Positions 1 through 6,813 of a stretch of 14,560 bases of DNA are shown here, in pieces. Each line of letters begins with the position of its first letter. Within the stretch, counting starts at the first letter, position 1. Source of the DNA: CAUYUA01 sp963575675 (GTDB lineage Bacteria > Pseudomonadota > Alphaproteobacteria > Azospirillales > Azospirillaceae). A program made the position numbers and the translations under genes. A model generated the notes under the pieces. That model did not search any database. It was not told the DNA's origin and worked only from the letters and a program-made list of their open reading frames with translations. Location of the stretch: NCBI GenBank assembly GCA_963575675.1, contig CAUYUA010000270.1:1-14560 (forward strand), read 5' to 3'.

Positions 1-1
1 T

Positions 2-223
2 GGCATTGTGTTTGCCATTAACAAGAAATATGCGTCCCAGGTAGTCATAACCTCGTCTTGGGTCGAAAAGTATAATGATGTAATCAAGTTAAATGCGGAA
101 AACGAGGCAATGGTGCGCAACCTGCGGTCTGACTTGGGTCTGGCGCGGCTCGTCGGGGGGGTAAAGACGGCGGCGGTCGTTGCCCTTGGCGGCTATATCA
201 TCTACTCGTTGATTAAAAAATAG
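2..223 (+). CDS. C-terminal membrane-anchored protein, 5'-partial
   Basis: The frame is open from base 2 to a TAG stop, so the gene probably begins outside the window; the GTG at base 8 has no ribosome binding site in view and need not be the start. The visible part has a charged, helix-prone section (around KLNAENEAMVRNLRSDLG) followed by one hydrophobic C-terminal segment (VKTAAVVALGGYIIYSLI) and a short Lys tail. This is a tail-anchored layout, with the soluble part probably cytoplasmic. The next gene starts 19 bases downstream and is also a small membrane protein, so a role in a phage lysis or envelope cassette is possible, but that rests on position only. I do not recognise the family. 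Confidence 0.6.
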   Translation, partial: GIVFAINKKYASQVVITSSWVEKYNDVIKLNAENEAMVRNLRSDLGLARLVGGVKTAAVVALGGYIIYSLIKK

Positions 224-242
224 AATTGAGGGGAGCCGTCAA

Positions 243-452
243 ATGGACTGGAACCTGGCAAAGGAAATAGGGGAGGGCGTCGCCGTGGCTGGCTTCGTTG
301 GCCTCGGTGTATTTAATAGGCTACGGCAGAGTAGACTAGAAAAACAATTCCGTCTAAGTCCTAATCCGACGCGGTGCGCCGAACACGCCGAGGCCATCAA
401 CGAGATGCGGCTTGACATCAAAAGAATCAAGGATAACCTTGGGATTATTTAG
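243..452 (+). CDS. Small membrane protein with coiled-coil tail
   Basis: This 69-residue protein has a start supported by GGGGAG five bases before the ATG. Residues about 9-24 (GEGVAVAGFVGLGVF) form a short hydrophobic segment. It is followed by a basic stretch and a helical, heptad-like C-terminus (HAEAINEMRLDIKRIKDNLG). One hydrophobic segment plus a coiled coil is common among small phage membrane proteins near lysis genes, but nothing here identifies a holin or spanin. It follows the partial membrane gene in what looks like one transcript. A promoter-like site lies just downstream, so this may be the last gene of an operon entering from the left. Function unknown. Confidence 0.65.
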   Translation: MDWNLAKEIGEGVAVAGFVGLGVFNRLRQSRLEKQFRLSPNPTRCAEHAEAINEMRLDIKRIKDNLGII

Positions 453-468
453 TCCGAAATAATATCGC

Positions 469-497
469 TTGACTTCGGCCCGAATCCATGATATTGA
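469..497 (+). promoter_or_regulatory. Promoter-like site before the HNH/terminase block
   Basis: TTGACT (469-474) is followed after 17 bases by TATTGA (492-497), with a TG one base upstream of the -10 (extended -10). The -35 matches the consensus at 5 of 6 positions; the -10 is weak. It lies in one of the few non-coding gaps (453-526), just before the start of a long gene run. Its flank (tat-c-g-CTTGAC-t-tcg) resembles the stronger site at 5324. No transcription data are available. Confidence 0.45.
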
Positions 498-526
498 TTT
501 ACTGACAATTTCGCATTGGAGAGACA

Positions 527-877
527 ATGGCCGCCAAGCGGCGTCGGGACGGGAGGAACAAGAAGGACGATAATGCGGGAGTCGTCTGCGCCATCTGCTC
601 CGACAAATACCGCAAAGGATTCACCCGCCATCATGTTTCGTATGACCCCGAAGTTATCATTTGGAGTTGCCGCCCCTGCCACCTGGGGCTCCATCAAAAC
701 GGAAAAGTCTGGCCTAATCATCCATTCAAAAAGAAATTCCCCCCAGACCGCGAACCATATGAATTCGCCCGAGCAGTCATTCGGGCATACGACGACGCAT
801 ACAGCCAATTTGCCGCCTCCAAACGACAGGTCAGCGTCTATGCGGCAATCAAAGAAGTCAAGGAGAAGATGAAATGA
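527..877 (+). CDS. HNH-like zinc-binding protein
   Basis: This 116-residue protein has an ATG start preceded by GGAGAG. Residues C21 and C24 (CAIC), H35-H36 (TRHHVSYDPE) and C48, C51, H52 (CRPCH) give the CxxC / HH / CxxCH layout of phage HNH-type treble-clef domains. The paired His would sit at the catalytic position of HNH nucleases. The basic N-terminus (AAKRRRDGRNKK) suits nucleic acid binding. The C-terminal third is helical and lacks clear motifs. HNH proteins near terminase genes can help cut genome ends during packaging, and the terminase lies about 2 kb downstream, so that role is possible. It could equally be a non-catalytic zinc protein. It overlaps the next gene by ATGA. Confidence 0.75.
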   Translation: MAAKRRRDGRNKKDDNAGVVCAICSDKYRKGFTRHHVSYDPEVIIWSCRPCHLGLHQNGKVWPNHPFKKKFPPDREPYEFARAVIRAYDDAYSQFAASKRQVSVYAAIKEVKEKMK

Positions 878-1335
878 GAGAAATTAAGTTTAGGGCATGG
901 GACGCGGAAAACGGGAGGATGGTAAGGCCAGGTAATTTTGAGATAGAGGAATCAGGGGGCCATCTCGTCGGATGGTTTCAAAGCAGTGAGGATGACGACG
1001 AGGAGCGCGAATGCCAGCTCAAAAGTAATTACGAACTTATCCTCCTCCAATTCACCGGCCTTCTTGATAAAAATGGCAAGGAAATCTACGAGGGGGATAT
1101 TGTCCAAGATACGCGAGACTGGGCGGACAGAATGACAAATAAAGGGGTCCACCTAATTCGTTTTGGTGTCGGATCGGAGGGTGAGCCCGCCGATGGAACA
1201 CAGCCATATATAGGCTGGTGTCTCGGGCGGGATGACGATTATCGCTATGAAACCACGGGATTTACTAAATACGAAGCCGACAACTTCGAGGTCATCGGCA
1301 ACATCTACGAGAATCCAGAATTGCTGGAGAAATAA
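874..1335 (+). CDS. YopX-family protein
   Basis: This 153-residue protein begins MREIKFRAWDAENGRM and contains LLQFTGLLDKNGKEIYEGDIV. It ends with YEADNFEVIGNIYENPELL. These three blocks in this order are the signature of the YopX family (Pfam PF09643, named for Bacillus phage SPbeta YopX), found in very many phages and prophages and of unknown biochemical function. The middle (about residues 30-45) is an Asp/Glu-rich variable insert, normal for the family. The start is set by the ATGA overlap with the HNH-like gene, so the two are probably translationally coupled. Confidence 0.93.
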   Translation: MREIKFRAWDAENGRMVRPGNFEIEESGGHLVGWFQSSEDDDEERECQLKSNYELILLQFTGLLDKNGKEIYEGDIVQDTRDWADRMTNKGVHLIRFGVGSEGEPADGTQPYIGWCLGRDDDYRYETTGFTKYEADNFEVIGNIYENPELLEK

Positions 1336-1506
1336 ATGTTATACTCGATTCGTTGCCGGAAATGCGGCTATGCGGAAAAAGAGCATTATTTCAGAACGGC
1401 GAAAGAATACACCCGCTACGACTGCCCGATGTGCGAGGGGCGGGCGTGGGAGAAGTTGCCGGAGCCGACAAACTGGCGTTTTTCGGACGCCATGAAATCA
1501 AAATAA
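1336..1506 (+). CDS. Small zinc-ribbon protein
   Basis: This 56-residue protein starts at the ATG directly after the YopX TAA stop. It has two CxxC knuckles, CRKC (residues 7-10) and CPMC (residues 30-33), spaced as in rubredoxin-like zinc ribbons, and an aromatic, charged C-terminus (EPTNWRFSDAMKSK). The knuckle geometry predicts one structural zinc. Such mini zinc ribbons are common between phage genes and may bind nucleic acid or protein; the sequence gives no partner. No separate ribosome binding site is evident beyond GGAGAA inside the end of YopX, which again suggests coupling. Confidence 0.75.
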   Translation: MLYSIRCRKCGYAEKEHYFRTAKEYTRYDCPMCEGRAWEKLPEPTNWRFSDAMKSK

Positions 1507-1517
1507 GGGAGGAATGA

Positions 1518-1727
1518 TTGAAGAAAAAAAAGGAAAGAAGGGCCGCCGGAGCCCCCGTTTTTAGGGTTGACCACTACGAGCCGGACGGATCAAACGCGAG
1601 GTCAATATGTCTCTGCCTTGGGGACTCGTATGAGTGTACTTTTCCAACTACAATTTATTGGGGAGGAACCGAAATAAGGAAAGAAAGGAAAATTACAATT
1701 ACTCCTCTTTGCGGAGAAAAATATTGA
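1518..1727 (+). CDS. Small uncharacterised protein, TTG start
   Basis: This 69-residue protein probably starts at TTG 1518, four bases after a strong GGGAGGA. The ATG at 1514 is only one base from that site and opens a 16-codon frame that dies at TAG, so TTG is the better start. The N-terminus is very basic (KKKKERR) and is encoded through a run of eight A. The rest reads as a small beta-rich domain (VFRVDHYEPDG, ICLCLGDSYEC, RKITITPLCG) with four Cys that do not form a standard zinc motif. It overlaps the phosphoesterase start (TTGA). Family not recognised. Confidence 0.6.
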   Translation: MKKKKERRAAGAPVFRVDHYEPDGSNARSICLCLGDSYECTFPTTIYWGGTEIRKERKITITPLCGEKY

Positions 1728-2506
1728 AATTTTACACCAAGCGGTTCAAGGGCCGAGACTTCACCCTCTATCCTATCGGGGACTGGCACGCCGGAAGCCG
1801 TCAATTCTGCGAACCATTTGCCAAAAAGATTATTTCTGAGATAAAGGACAATCCGAAGGCGTGGTGGTGCGGGATGGGCGACATGATGGAAAATGCTATC
1901 ATCGGAAGCAAGTCAGACATATACACCCAAAATATTCCCCCGAAGGAGCAGTTGGAGCATATTGTTGACATGCTGAGTCCGATTAAGCATAAGGGCCTGT
2001 TTTTGATTTACGGGAACCACGAAACGAGGACGATGAGGATGGTTGGCCTTCAGCCGGAACAATATATTGGCCTACAGTTGGGGCTCCCGGTCATGGGCTT
2101 CAGTTGCATGGCGGAGTTTCTTTTGCCGGAGTGCCACACCCCATACGGGTTCTCCTGTTATTTCCACCACACGGCGGGGGGGTCATATGCCACGAGTGGG
2201 AAGATCGGAAAGATAGAGTCAATGAGAAAGATAGCCCCGACGGTTGACGCCGTATTTACGGCCCATCATCATATGACGGCCCGCCTTCCGCAGACGTGGT
2301 ATGAGTGCGGGCGCGGACAGGCCCTAAAGAAAACAGGGTATGATTACGGGACCGGATCGGCCCTGACGTGGGACGGGTCATATGCCGAGGAAAAGGGGTC
2401 GCGCCCAGCCACAGTAGAACACATTAAGGTTACGTTTGTGGGGTCGAACGACGGGCGGGCCACGGACGGGAGGCGGCAGATTTACGAAGTCATTTCCGGG
2501 CAATAA
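1724..2506 (+). CDS. Calcineurin-like metallophosphoesterase
   Basis: From TTG 1724 this is a 260-residue protein. The start is chosen because it overlaps the upstream stop (TTGA), has GGAG about eight bases before it, and puts the first beta strand near the N-terminus; the open frame continues upstream to an ATG at 1634 only by crossing the previous gene. The metal-binding motifs appear in order: D-x-H in GDWHAG (D20, H22), GD in GMGDMMEN (D53), GNHE (N98-E100), a His pair at 148-149, and TAHHH (181-183). This is the binuclear metallophosphatase fold (Pfam PF00149), which hydrolyses phosphomono- or diesters. Related enzymes occur next to terminase genes in phages; the substrate is unknown, and DNA-end or nucleotide processing is only a guess. 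Confidence 0.88.
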   Translation: MKFYTKRFKGRDFTLYPIGDWHAGSRQFCEPFAKKIISEIKDNPKAWWCGMGDMMENAIIGSKSDIYTQNIPPKEQLEHIVDMLSPIKHKGLFLIYGNHETRTMRMVGLQPEQYIGLQLGLPVMGFSCMAEFLLPECHTPYGFSCYFHHTAGGSYATSGKIGKIESMRKIAPTVDAVFTAHHHMTARLPQTWYECGRGQALKKTGYDYGTGSALTWDGSYAEEKGSRPATVEHIKVTFVGSNDGRATDGRRQIYEVISGQ

Positions 2507-2508
2507 TC

Positions 2509-2838
2509 ATGCCTAGAATTAATCCAGAGAAGAAGGCCGAAAGCCTAGCCTTGGCAGAGTTGCGGGAGGAGAAGAAGGACTTACTCCGCAAATTGCTAGA
2601 TACGCTAGAGGGGATAATAGACAATGCCGGATCGTCTGCCAAGGAAAAGACGGATGCGGCGAGGGAGGCGGCAAAGATCATGGGGGCGACAAAGGTTGAC
2701 AAGCGTACGGACCCCATTGCCGGTCGGGAGAAGTCCGGCCCACCGCCCATTCGGCTGACAGACGACGAATTGACAAGAATCAGGTCGGCCGCAGGAATTG
2801 ACGGAAAGAATGAACCGACAGACATTAACGGAGCATGA
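2509..2838 (+). CDS. Putative terminase small subunit
   Basis: This 109-residue, mainly helical, highly charged protein sits directly upstream of TerL and overlaps its start by about 30 bases. That position, the size, and a helical N-terminal half (EKKAESLALAELREEKKDLLRKLL, then AREAAKIMG) fit a terminase small subunit, which recognises phage DNA and regulates the large subunit. The C-terminal part (RLTDDELTRIRSAAG) could be a TerL-contacting tail. I see no unmistakable helix-turn-helix, so the call rests mostly on context. A weak GGGCAA lies before the ATG, and translation may be coupled to the phosphoesterase stop three bases upstream. Confidence 0.5.
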   Translation: MPRINPEKKAESLALAELREEKKDLLRKLLDTLEGIIDNAGSSAKEKTDAAREAAKIMGATKVDKRTDPIAGREKSGPPPIRLTDDELTRIRSAAGIDGKNEPTDINGA

Positions 2839-4456
2839 TCGCCAATATCTGAAGGCCCTGTGCCGGGCCAGCCTTTATCACCTTTGCGTCATTTGTGGCG
2901 GCTTTAGTCATCAGGGCGGCAACATTTCTCCGGTCATTCACAGGGAGATTTGCCGCTACGCCCAAGATTCGACGATAAAGAGGAAGGCGTTCGCGCTCGG
3001 AAGGTCCACGCGCAAGACGACCGTCCTCCACCGGTGGAGGGCAATCCACATTTGGCTTAATGATCCCGAGGCTCGGGTTATGCTAGGGTCGCAGAGCATG
3101 GACGTTGTGCGGCAGAGCATGACCTGGATTAAGGGACAGTTGATGGGAAACGAAATGTTGAGGTGGCTGTTTTGGGAGGAATTGGGCCCCATTGACGAGA
3201 AGTGGCGGTTCTATCATCGGTTCAGCAATAGTGAGATTGAATTGCCGCGCCATGGGATGTGGGCGGAGCCGACGTTCTTTGCTATATCGACGGGAGGGGC
3301 GGCCCAAGGAAAGCACTTTAGCCACATTCTGTTGTCTGATATCATCGGGCAGAGGGAGCTGGAATCGACCCTGGAAATGGAGTCGTCAATATTGTGGTTC
3401 CAGAACGTTCAGGAATTGCTAGACAACCCGGAGAGCGGGGAGATTAGCATGGACCTGACGTTCTGGAATCTCGGGGACGCATATATTAACATTCTTGACA
3501 ATTATCCCGAATATCGGTGGTGGGTTACGCCAGCGCTGAAGGCCGGGGACGACCTGCTGGACGGGCTGAGGAAGCAATATCCGAACCTGACGTTTGTACA
3601 ACACCCAGAGGCCGAGATTGGCGAGACAAACCTGCCGGACATTTATGACGAGAAGCCGCCGCACAAACAGGTGTTTCCGACAGAATATTATGATCGGCTT
3701 AAGAACAATCCATCTACGGCCCGCGTATTCTGGACACAGCACATGAATCTCCCGTGGCACGGGGAGAGCAGGGAGAACTCGTTTAAGGTAGAGTGGCTAC
3801 GCTATTATACGCTTAAAAGTGTAGAGAACGACACCTATATTGTATGCGACGACAAGGAAGAGGTTAACGTCCGGGACATCAGCTGGTATGGAGCGATTGA
3901 TCCGGGTGGGTTTGCCAGCCGGGGGCTGAAGCGGTCGAGCCGGTGTGCCGCCGTGATTGCCGGACAAGCCCCGAATAGCCTGAAGAAATTTATAGCCTGG
4001 GTTTGGGCGGGTAGGCCGGAATCCCCGACTAAATTATCCGACATTATTTTGGATGCGAATGAGAAGTGGAGGGTGCGCCACTGGTATCTTGAGTCTATCG
4101 GAAGCCAGGAGTTTATCCGCAAGCATCTTTTAGAGGCGGCAGACGTAAAGAAGAAGCGCATCTACATACTACAGACGCCCAAGGGGGAGAGCGACTTGGC
4201 CGAGGACGCAAAGTTGAAGCGCATCGGGGTGCTGATTGAGCCATGCTACCTTGGACAGTGGCATATTCTTCGGTCGATGACCCCCCTAATAAGTGAGTAT
4301 ATGGCCCATCCCTCTGGGCTGACGAATGATATATTGGACGCATGGTCATGGCTCCAGCAACTTCGGTTCCCGGTCGGAAATCTCGCCAATACTATGAACG
4401 AACAGAACAAAAAGAGATACGACAATTATCTAAATCGTTTAATAAGAAGAAATTAG
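2810..4456 (+). CDS. terL: Terminase large subunit (TerL)
   Basis: This 548-residue protein (552 if TTG 2798 is used) fits the usual size of the DNA-packaging motor. The ATPase half contains a P-loop-like sequence, GRSTRKTT (64-71), in which the Lys-Thr is kept but the glycine before Lys is not. A Walker-B-like strand HILLSDIIG (172-180) has Ser where most relatives have the first acid of DD. Coupling-type residues follow (QRELES). The nuclease half has the RNase H-like acidic triad: D364 in YGAIDPGG, E428 in HWYLESIGS and D507/D510 in TNDILDAW. Together these show a motor that hydrolyses ATP to move DNA into the prohead and cuts the concatemer. No strong ribosome binding site separates the TTG and ATG starts. 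The radical SAM gene follows after 12 bases. Confidence 0.9.
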   Translation: MNRQTLTEHDRQYLKALCRASLYHLCVICGGFSHQGGNISPVIHREICRYAQDSTIKRKAFALGRSTRKTTVLHRWRAIHIWLNDPEARVMLGSQSMDVVRQSMTWIKGQLMGNEMLRWLFWEELGPIDEKWRFYHRFSNSEIELPRHGMWAEPTFFAISTGGAAQGKHFSHILLSDIIGQRELESTLEMESSILWFQNVQELLDNPESGEISMDLTFWNLGDAYINILDNYPEYRWWVTPALKAGDDLLDGLRKQYPNLTFVQHPEAEIGETNLPDIYDEKPPHKQVFPTEYYDRLKNNPSTARVFWTQHMNLPWHGESRENSFKVEWLRYYTLKSVENDTYIVCDDKEEVNVRDISWYGAIDPGGFASRGLKRSSRCAAVIAGQAPNSLKKFIAWVWAGRPESPTKLSDIILDANEKWRVRHWYLESIGSQEFIRKHLLEAADVKKKRIYILQTPKGESDLAEDAKLKRIGVLIEPCYLGQWHILRSMTPLISEYMAHPSGLTNDILDAWSWLQQLRFPVGNLANTMNEQNKKRYDNYLNRLIRRN

Positions 4457-4468
4457 CGGGGCAGGGTT

Positions 4469-5314
4469 ATGGAAAAAACGATTGAACCCGGAGGCGTGGG
4501 GGCGAGAATTATCCGGGTCTTTCCGCGTCGGACAAGGGCAACGCCCGACGATGATCTTGTCCGCGTGGATTGCCAGCCCGGATTGTTCGATGAGGCTGAC
4601 GAGATTCACGTTTCGGTTGCTTTCACTTGGGATGTTCCGAAAGCCGAGAAACTTGCGGAGGCGTGGAAGTCCGTCGCCCCGGTCAAGGTTGGCGGCCCGG
4701 CCTACGGTTTTCCGGGAGGCGAATTTGAGCCGGGGACGTATCTCAAAAACGGCTACGTCATAACGTCGCGGGGATGTCCGAACCGATGCTGGTTCTGCTC
4801 TGTCCCGAAGCGAGAAGGCGGTGTGCGCGAATTAGAAATCAAAGACGGATGGAACGTCCTCGATGACAATATCCTCGCCTGTTCCACCGCGCACAAGGAA
4901 AAGGTTTTTTCGATGCTGGAACGGCAGAGGCGTCCCATCGAATTTACGGGCGGGCTGGAGGCGGCAAGGCTAACCGCCGCTGACGCCATATCCCTGAAGG
5001 CCCTGAAGCCACGGCAACTGTTCTTTGCCTACGACACGCCGGATGATTATGGGCCGCTCCGATCGGCGGCGTCTTTGCTTCTCGATGCTGGATTCTCTCG
5101 CAAAAGCCACACTCTTCGGTGCTACGTTTTGATCGGCTATCCAAAGGACACAATCGCGACTGCGCTCCGAAGACTTGAAGACACCATGCGGCTCGGTTTT
5201 TTGCCGATGGCGATGCTTTGGCGAAACGAAAAAGGAACGACCGAACATTCGTGGCGGTCGCTTCAACGAGAGTGGGCGAGGCCGAGGATAATCGGGGCGT
5301 ATAAAAATATTTAA
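4469..5314 (+). CDS. Radical SAM protein of a phage-associated family
   Basis: This 281-residue protein contains CPNRCWFC (C103, C107, C110), the CxxxCxxC motif that binds the [4Fe-4S] cluster of radical SAM enzymes, and a glycine-rich stretch (KVGGPAYGFPGG) just before it. Other strong blocks are RVFPRRTRATPDDDL at the N-terminus, DGWNVLDDN, FTGGLEAARL, FFAYDTPDD and RCYVLIGYPKD. These are the parallel strands of the radical SAM barrel, with the short N-terminal region often seen in B12-binding-like relatives. The same architecture occurs in other phages, and its substrate is not known to me. The ATG follows GGGGCAGGG. The gene is last in the terminase block, and an A/T-rich promoter region begins just after its stop. 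Confidence 0.85.
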   Translation: MEKTIEPGGVGARIIRVFPRRTRATPDDDLVRVDCQPGLFDEADEIHVSVAFTWDVPKAEKLAEAWKSVAPVKVGGPAYGFPGGEFEPGTYLKNGYVITSRGCPNRCWFCSVPKREGGVRELEIKDGWNVLDDNILACSTAHKEKVFSMLERQRRPIEFTGGLEAARLTAADAISLKALKPRQLFFAYDTPDDYGPLRSAASLLLDAGFSRKSHTLRCYVLIGYPKDTIATALRRLEDTMRLGFLPMAMLWRNEKGTTEHSWRSLQREWARPRIIGAYKNI

Positions 5315-5323
5315 AAATATTGC

Positions 5324-5352
5324 TTGACATCGCCAGACAAGCGTAGTATATA
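5324..5352 (+). promoter_or_regulatory. Strong sigma70-type promoter
   Basis: TTGACA (5324-5329) is separated by exactly 17 bases from TATATA (5347-5352). Immediately upstream, 5301-5320 is almost pure A/T with A-tracts, like an UP element. It lies in the gap after the radical SAM gene and would drive the run starting with the GTG gene at 5371, giving a leader of roughly 10-15 bases. This is the closest match to the bacterial consensus that I find in the window. Confidence 0.75.
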
Positions 5353-5370
5353 TTGACTTGGGAGGATCAA

Positions 5371-5511
5371 GTGGCCGAATCAAACAGACAATCTGGGAAA
5401 CCCGCCGACAGCGCGAACCCCAAATTCGCGTGTCCTGATTTAATCCTCCCCTGGACCGTCGGCGGGCACTTCCCCTATAATCGTCTCAAATCTAGCCGGG
5501 AGGACAAATAA
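5371..5511 (+). CDS. Small uncharacterised protein, GTG start
   Basis: This 46-residue protein starts at GTG 5371 behind GGGAGG with five bases spacing. It ends in a TAA that shares its last base with the next ATG (TAATG), so it is probably coupled to the tetrapeptide-repeat gene. It is the first gene after the promoter at 5324. The sequence is polar at both ends, with a short hydrophobic middle (PDLILPWTVGGHFPY), a single Cys and no recognisable motif. The ribosome binding site, exact coupling and lack of any other gene in this 190-base gap make it credible despite its size. Confidence 0.65.
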   Translation: MAESNRQSGKPADSANPKFACPDLILPWTVGGHFPYNRLKSSREDK

Positions 5512-6266
5512 TGTGTACCGCCTTTTCGTGCATTGTTTTAGAGTCTGGTGCGGTCGTATGGAAGCTGGGAATGGACAGCCACGATGACCTGATCCGAATG
5601 GCTGGGCTAAAAGACGACACCGACCGCAAGGATTGCCTGTCCTTCGCCAAGTGCGAGATTGTCCCGGACAATGGGGACTATCTAAATCCAGACAAATGGG
5701 TGTTCAGGCTAGACGAGGATATCCGGCCGACGTGGTGGAACGAGGGATATGAAGATTCTGCGTGGGATGCACAGCGGAAATGGCTTGCTAAACTAGGCAA
5801 TATTCTCGTCAGAAAACCAATCATCAATCCGTTCCGCGATATCGACCCTCCGAAGAAGATAACGAAGAAGCATATCGGCCTACTGAAAAAGTGGGACAGC
5901 GCCAGGGACAGCGTTTGGGCCAGCGTCAGGGACAGTGTCGGGTCCAGCGTCGGGGGCAGCGTCGGGAACAGCATCAGAAACAGCATTGGTAACAGCATCG
6001 GAAACAGCATTGGTAACAGCATCGGAAACAACGTCGGGGACAACATCGGTAAAAGCGTCTCGGATAGCGTCTGGGCCAATGTCGGTTCATTCTTTTTCCT
6101 CCCAAGATCAGCCTGGAAATATACCCAACATATCAAGGTAAAGGGCTACCCATTCCAGCCAGCCGTAGACCTGTGGAAAATGGGGTTGGTCCCGTCATTT
6201 GACGGTAAGACGTGGAGCCTCCACGGCGGAAAGGGCGCAAAAATTCTGTGGGAGGGGACGTTATAA
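5511..6266 (+). CDS. Tetrapeptide-repeat phage protein
   Basis: This 251-residue protein has GGAGG before the ATG. Residues 1-125 form a non-repetitive domain beginning MCTAFSCIVLESG and rich in Trp and acids (RPTWWNEGYEDSAWD). Residues 129-192 are sixteen consecutive four-residue units of the type x-S-V/I-x (DSVW, ASVR, NSIG and so on). The C-terminus (residues 193-251) is again non-repetitive, with WKYTQHIKVKGYPFQPAVDLW. Proteins with this plan are widespread in phages and some bacterial genomes, but their function is not established as far as I know. The regular spacing of small and branched residues suggests a repetitive solenoid-like or fibrous section. It is coupled by TAATG to both neighbours. 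Confidence 0.85.
   Translation: MCTAFSCIVLESGAVVWKLGMDSHDDLIRMAGLKDDTDRKDCLSFAKCEIVPDNGDYLNPDKWVFRLDEDIRPTWWNEGYEDSAWDAQRKWLAKLGNILVRKPIINPFRDIDPPKKITKKHIGLLKKWDSARDSVWASVRDSVGSSVGGSVGNSIRNSIGNSIGNSIGNSIGNNVGDNIGKSVSDSVWANVGSFFFLPRSAWKYTQHIKVKGYPFQPAVDLWKMGLVPSFDGKTWSLHGGKGAKILWEGTL
5895..6086 (+). repeat. 16 tandem 12-bp units (tetrapeptide repeat)
   Basis: Sixteen in-frame 12-base units, consensus near (gac/aac)-agc-(gtc/atc)-(ggg/gga), run without interruption. The central units alternate NSIG codon variants in a 24-base higher-order repeat (aacagcatcgga / aacagcattggt). Differences keep the frame, so this is a selected coding repeat that probably expands and contracts by slippage or recombination. 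Confidence 0.9.
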
Positions 6267-6532
6267 TGTATTACAAGTCTGTTGACGATGCTTTGGCTGA
6301 CCGGATGAAGACGGCCTGGGGGGCGTGCATCTTGTGTGGGGACGACCACGAACACCGGATGAGGAGAGATTGTTGGTGGATTGGGTTTATGCAGGGGGAA
6401 AAGAACGCGAGGGACATGGACTTTGAGACGCGCCACGGAATGACTGTTTATGAGGCACTGGATATGGGCGCGGCCAAAGCCCCATCAATATCAGCAGAAG
6501 ATGCAGACATGATGCTAAGGGGGGAGAAATGA
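6266..6532 (+). CDS. Small Cys/His-containing protein
   Basis: This 88-residue protein starts at the ATG sharing a base with the previous stop (TAATG), with GGAGGGG just upstream. It contains CILC (residues 21-24), HEH (28-30) and C36 (RRDCWWIGFMQG), which could form one zinc site, then a helical tail with a conserved-looking MTVYEALDMG segment. I do not recognise the family. The next gene begins inside its TGA (ATGA), and the following gene is also a Cys-rich small protein, so the pair may work with the annealase gene downstream; that is inferred from operon position only. Confidence 0.7.
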   Translation: MYYKSVDDALADRMKTAWGACILCGDDHEHRMRRDCWWIGFMQGEKNARDMDFETRHGMTVYEALDMGAAKAPSISAEDADMMLRGEK

Positions 6533-6813
6533 CAGACGAAAAGCCGAGAAAAAGAGCCATTCTGGATGCAATAAGGGCGAATTGCTTGGAATGTTCAGGC
6601 GGGTCGAGAAAAGAACTAAACAATTGTCAGATTGGAGACTGCCCTCTTTGGCCCTACCGTACAGGTGTAAAAGTGCGGGATTCTCGAAAAACAACCGTCG
6701 CCCGTAGGGGGACCAGGGGGGGCGGCCGTTTCACGGAAAACCCCCCGCTTTCAATCAATACAGATTTCAAAAACGGCCATTCTGCGGACGACCAGGGGAC
6801 CCAAAATGGATGA
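6529..6813 (+). CDS. Phage Cys4 zinc protein (CLEC..CPLWPYR type)
   Basis: This 94-residue protein has C19 and C22 (CLECSGGSRKEL) followed by C33 and C38 (NCQIGDCPLWPYRTG). The pattern C-x2-C-SGG-..-C-x4-CPL-[WY]-P-[YF]-R is familiar from many small phage proteins of unknown function and predicts one zinc. The second half is basic, then low-complexity and polar (RGTRGGGRFTENPP), probably disordered. It overlaps the upstream gene by ATGA and the annealase start by eight bases. Its regular presence near phage replication genes suggests a nucleic acid role, but no activity can be read from the sequence. Confidence 0.8.
   Translation: MTDEKPRKRAILDAIRANCLECSGGSRKELNNCQIGDCPLWPYRTGVKVRDSRKTTVARRGTRGGGRFTENPPLSINTDFKNGHSADDQGTQNG

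Noticed and set aside
5678..6136. Minus-strand frame rich in LPMLFP opposite the tetrapeptide repeat
   Set aside because: It is a shadow of the 12-bp repeats; no start signals.
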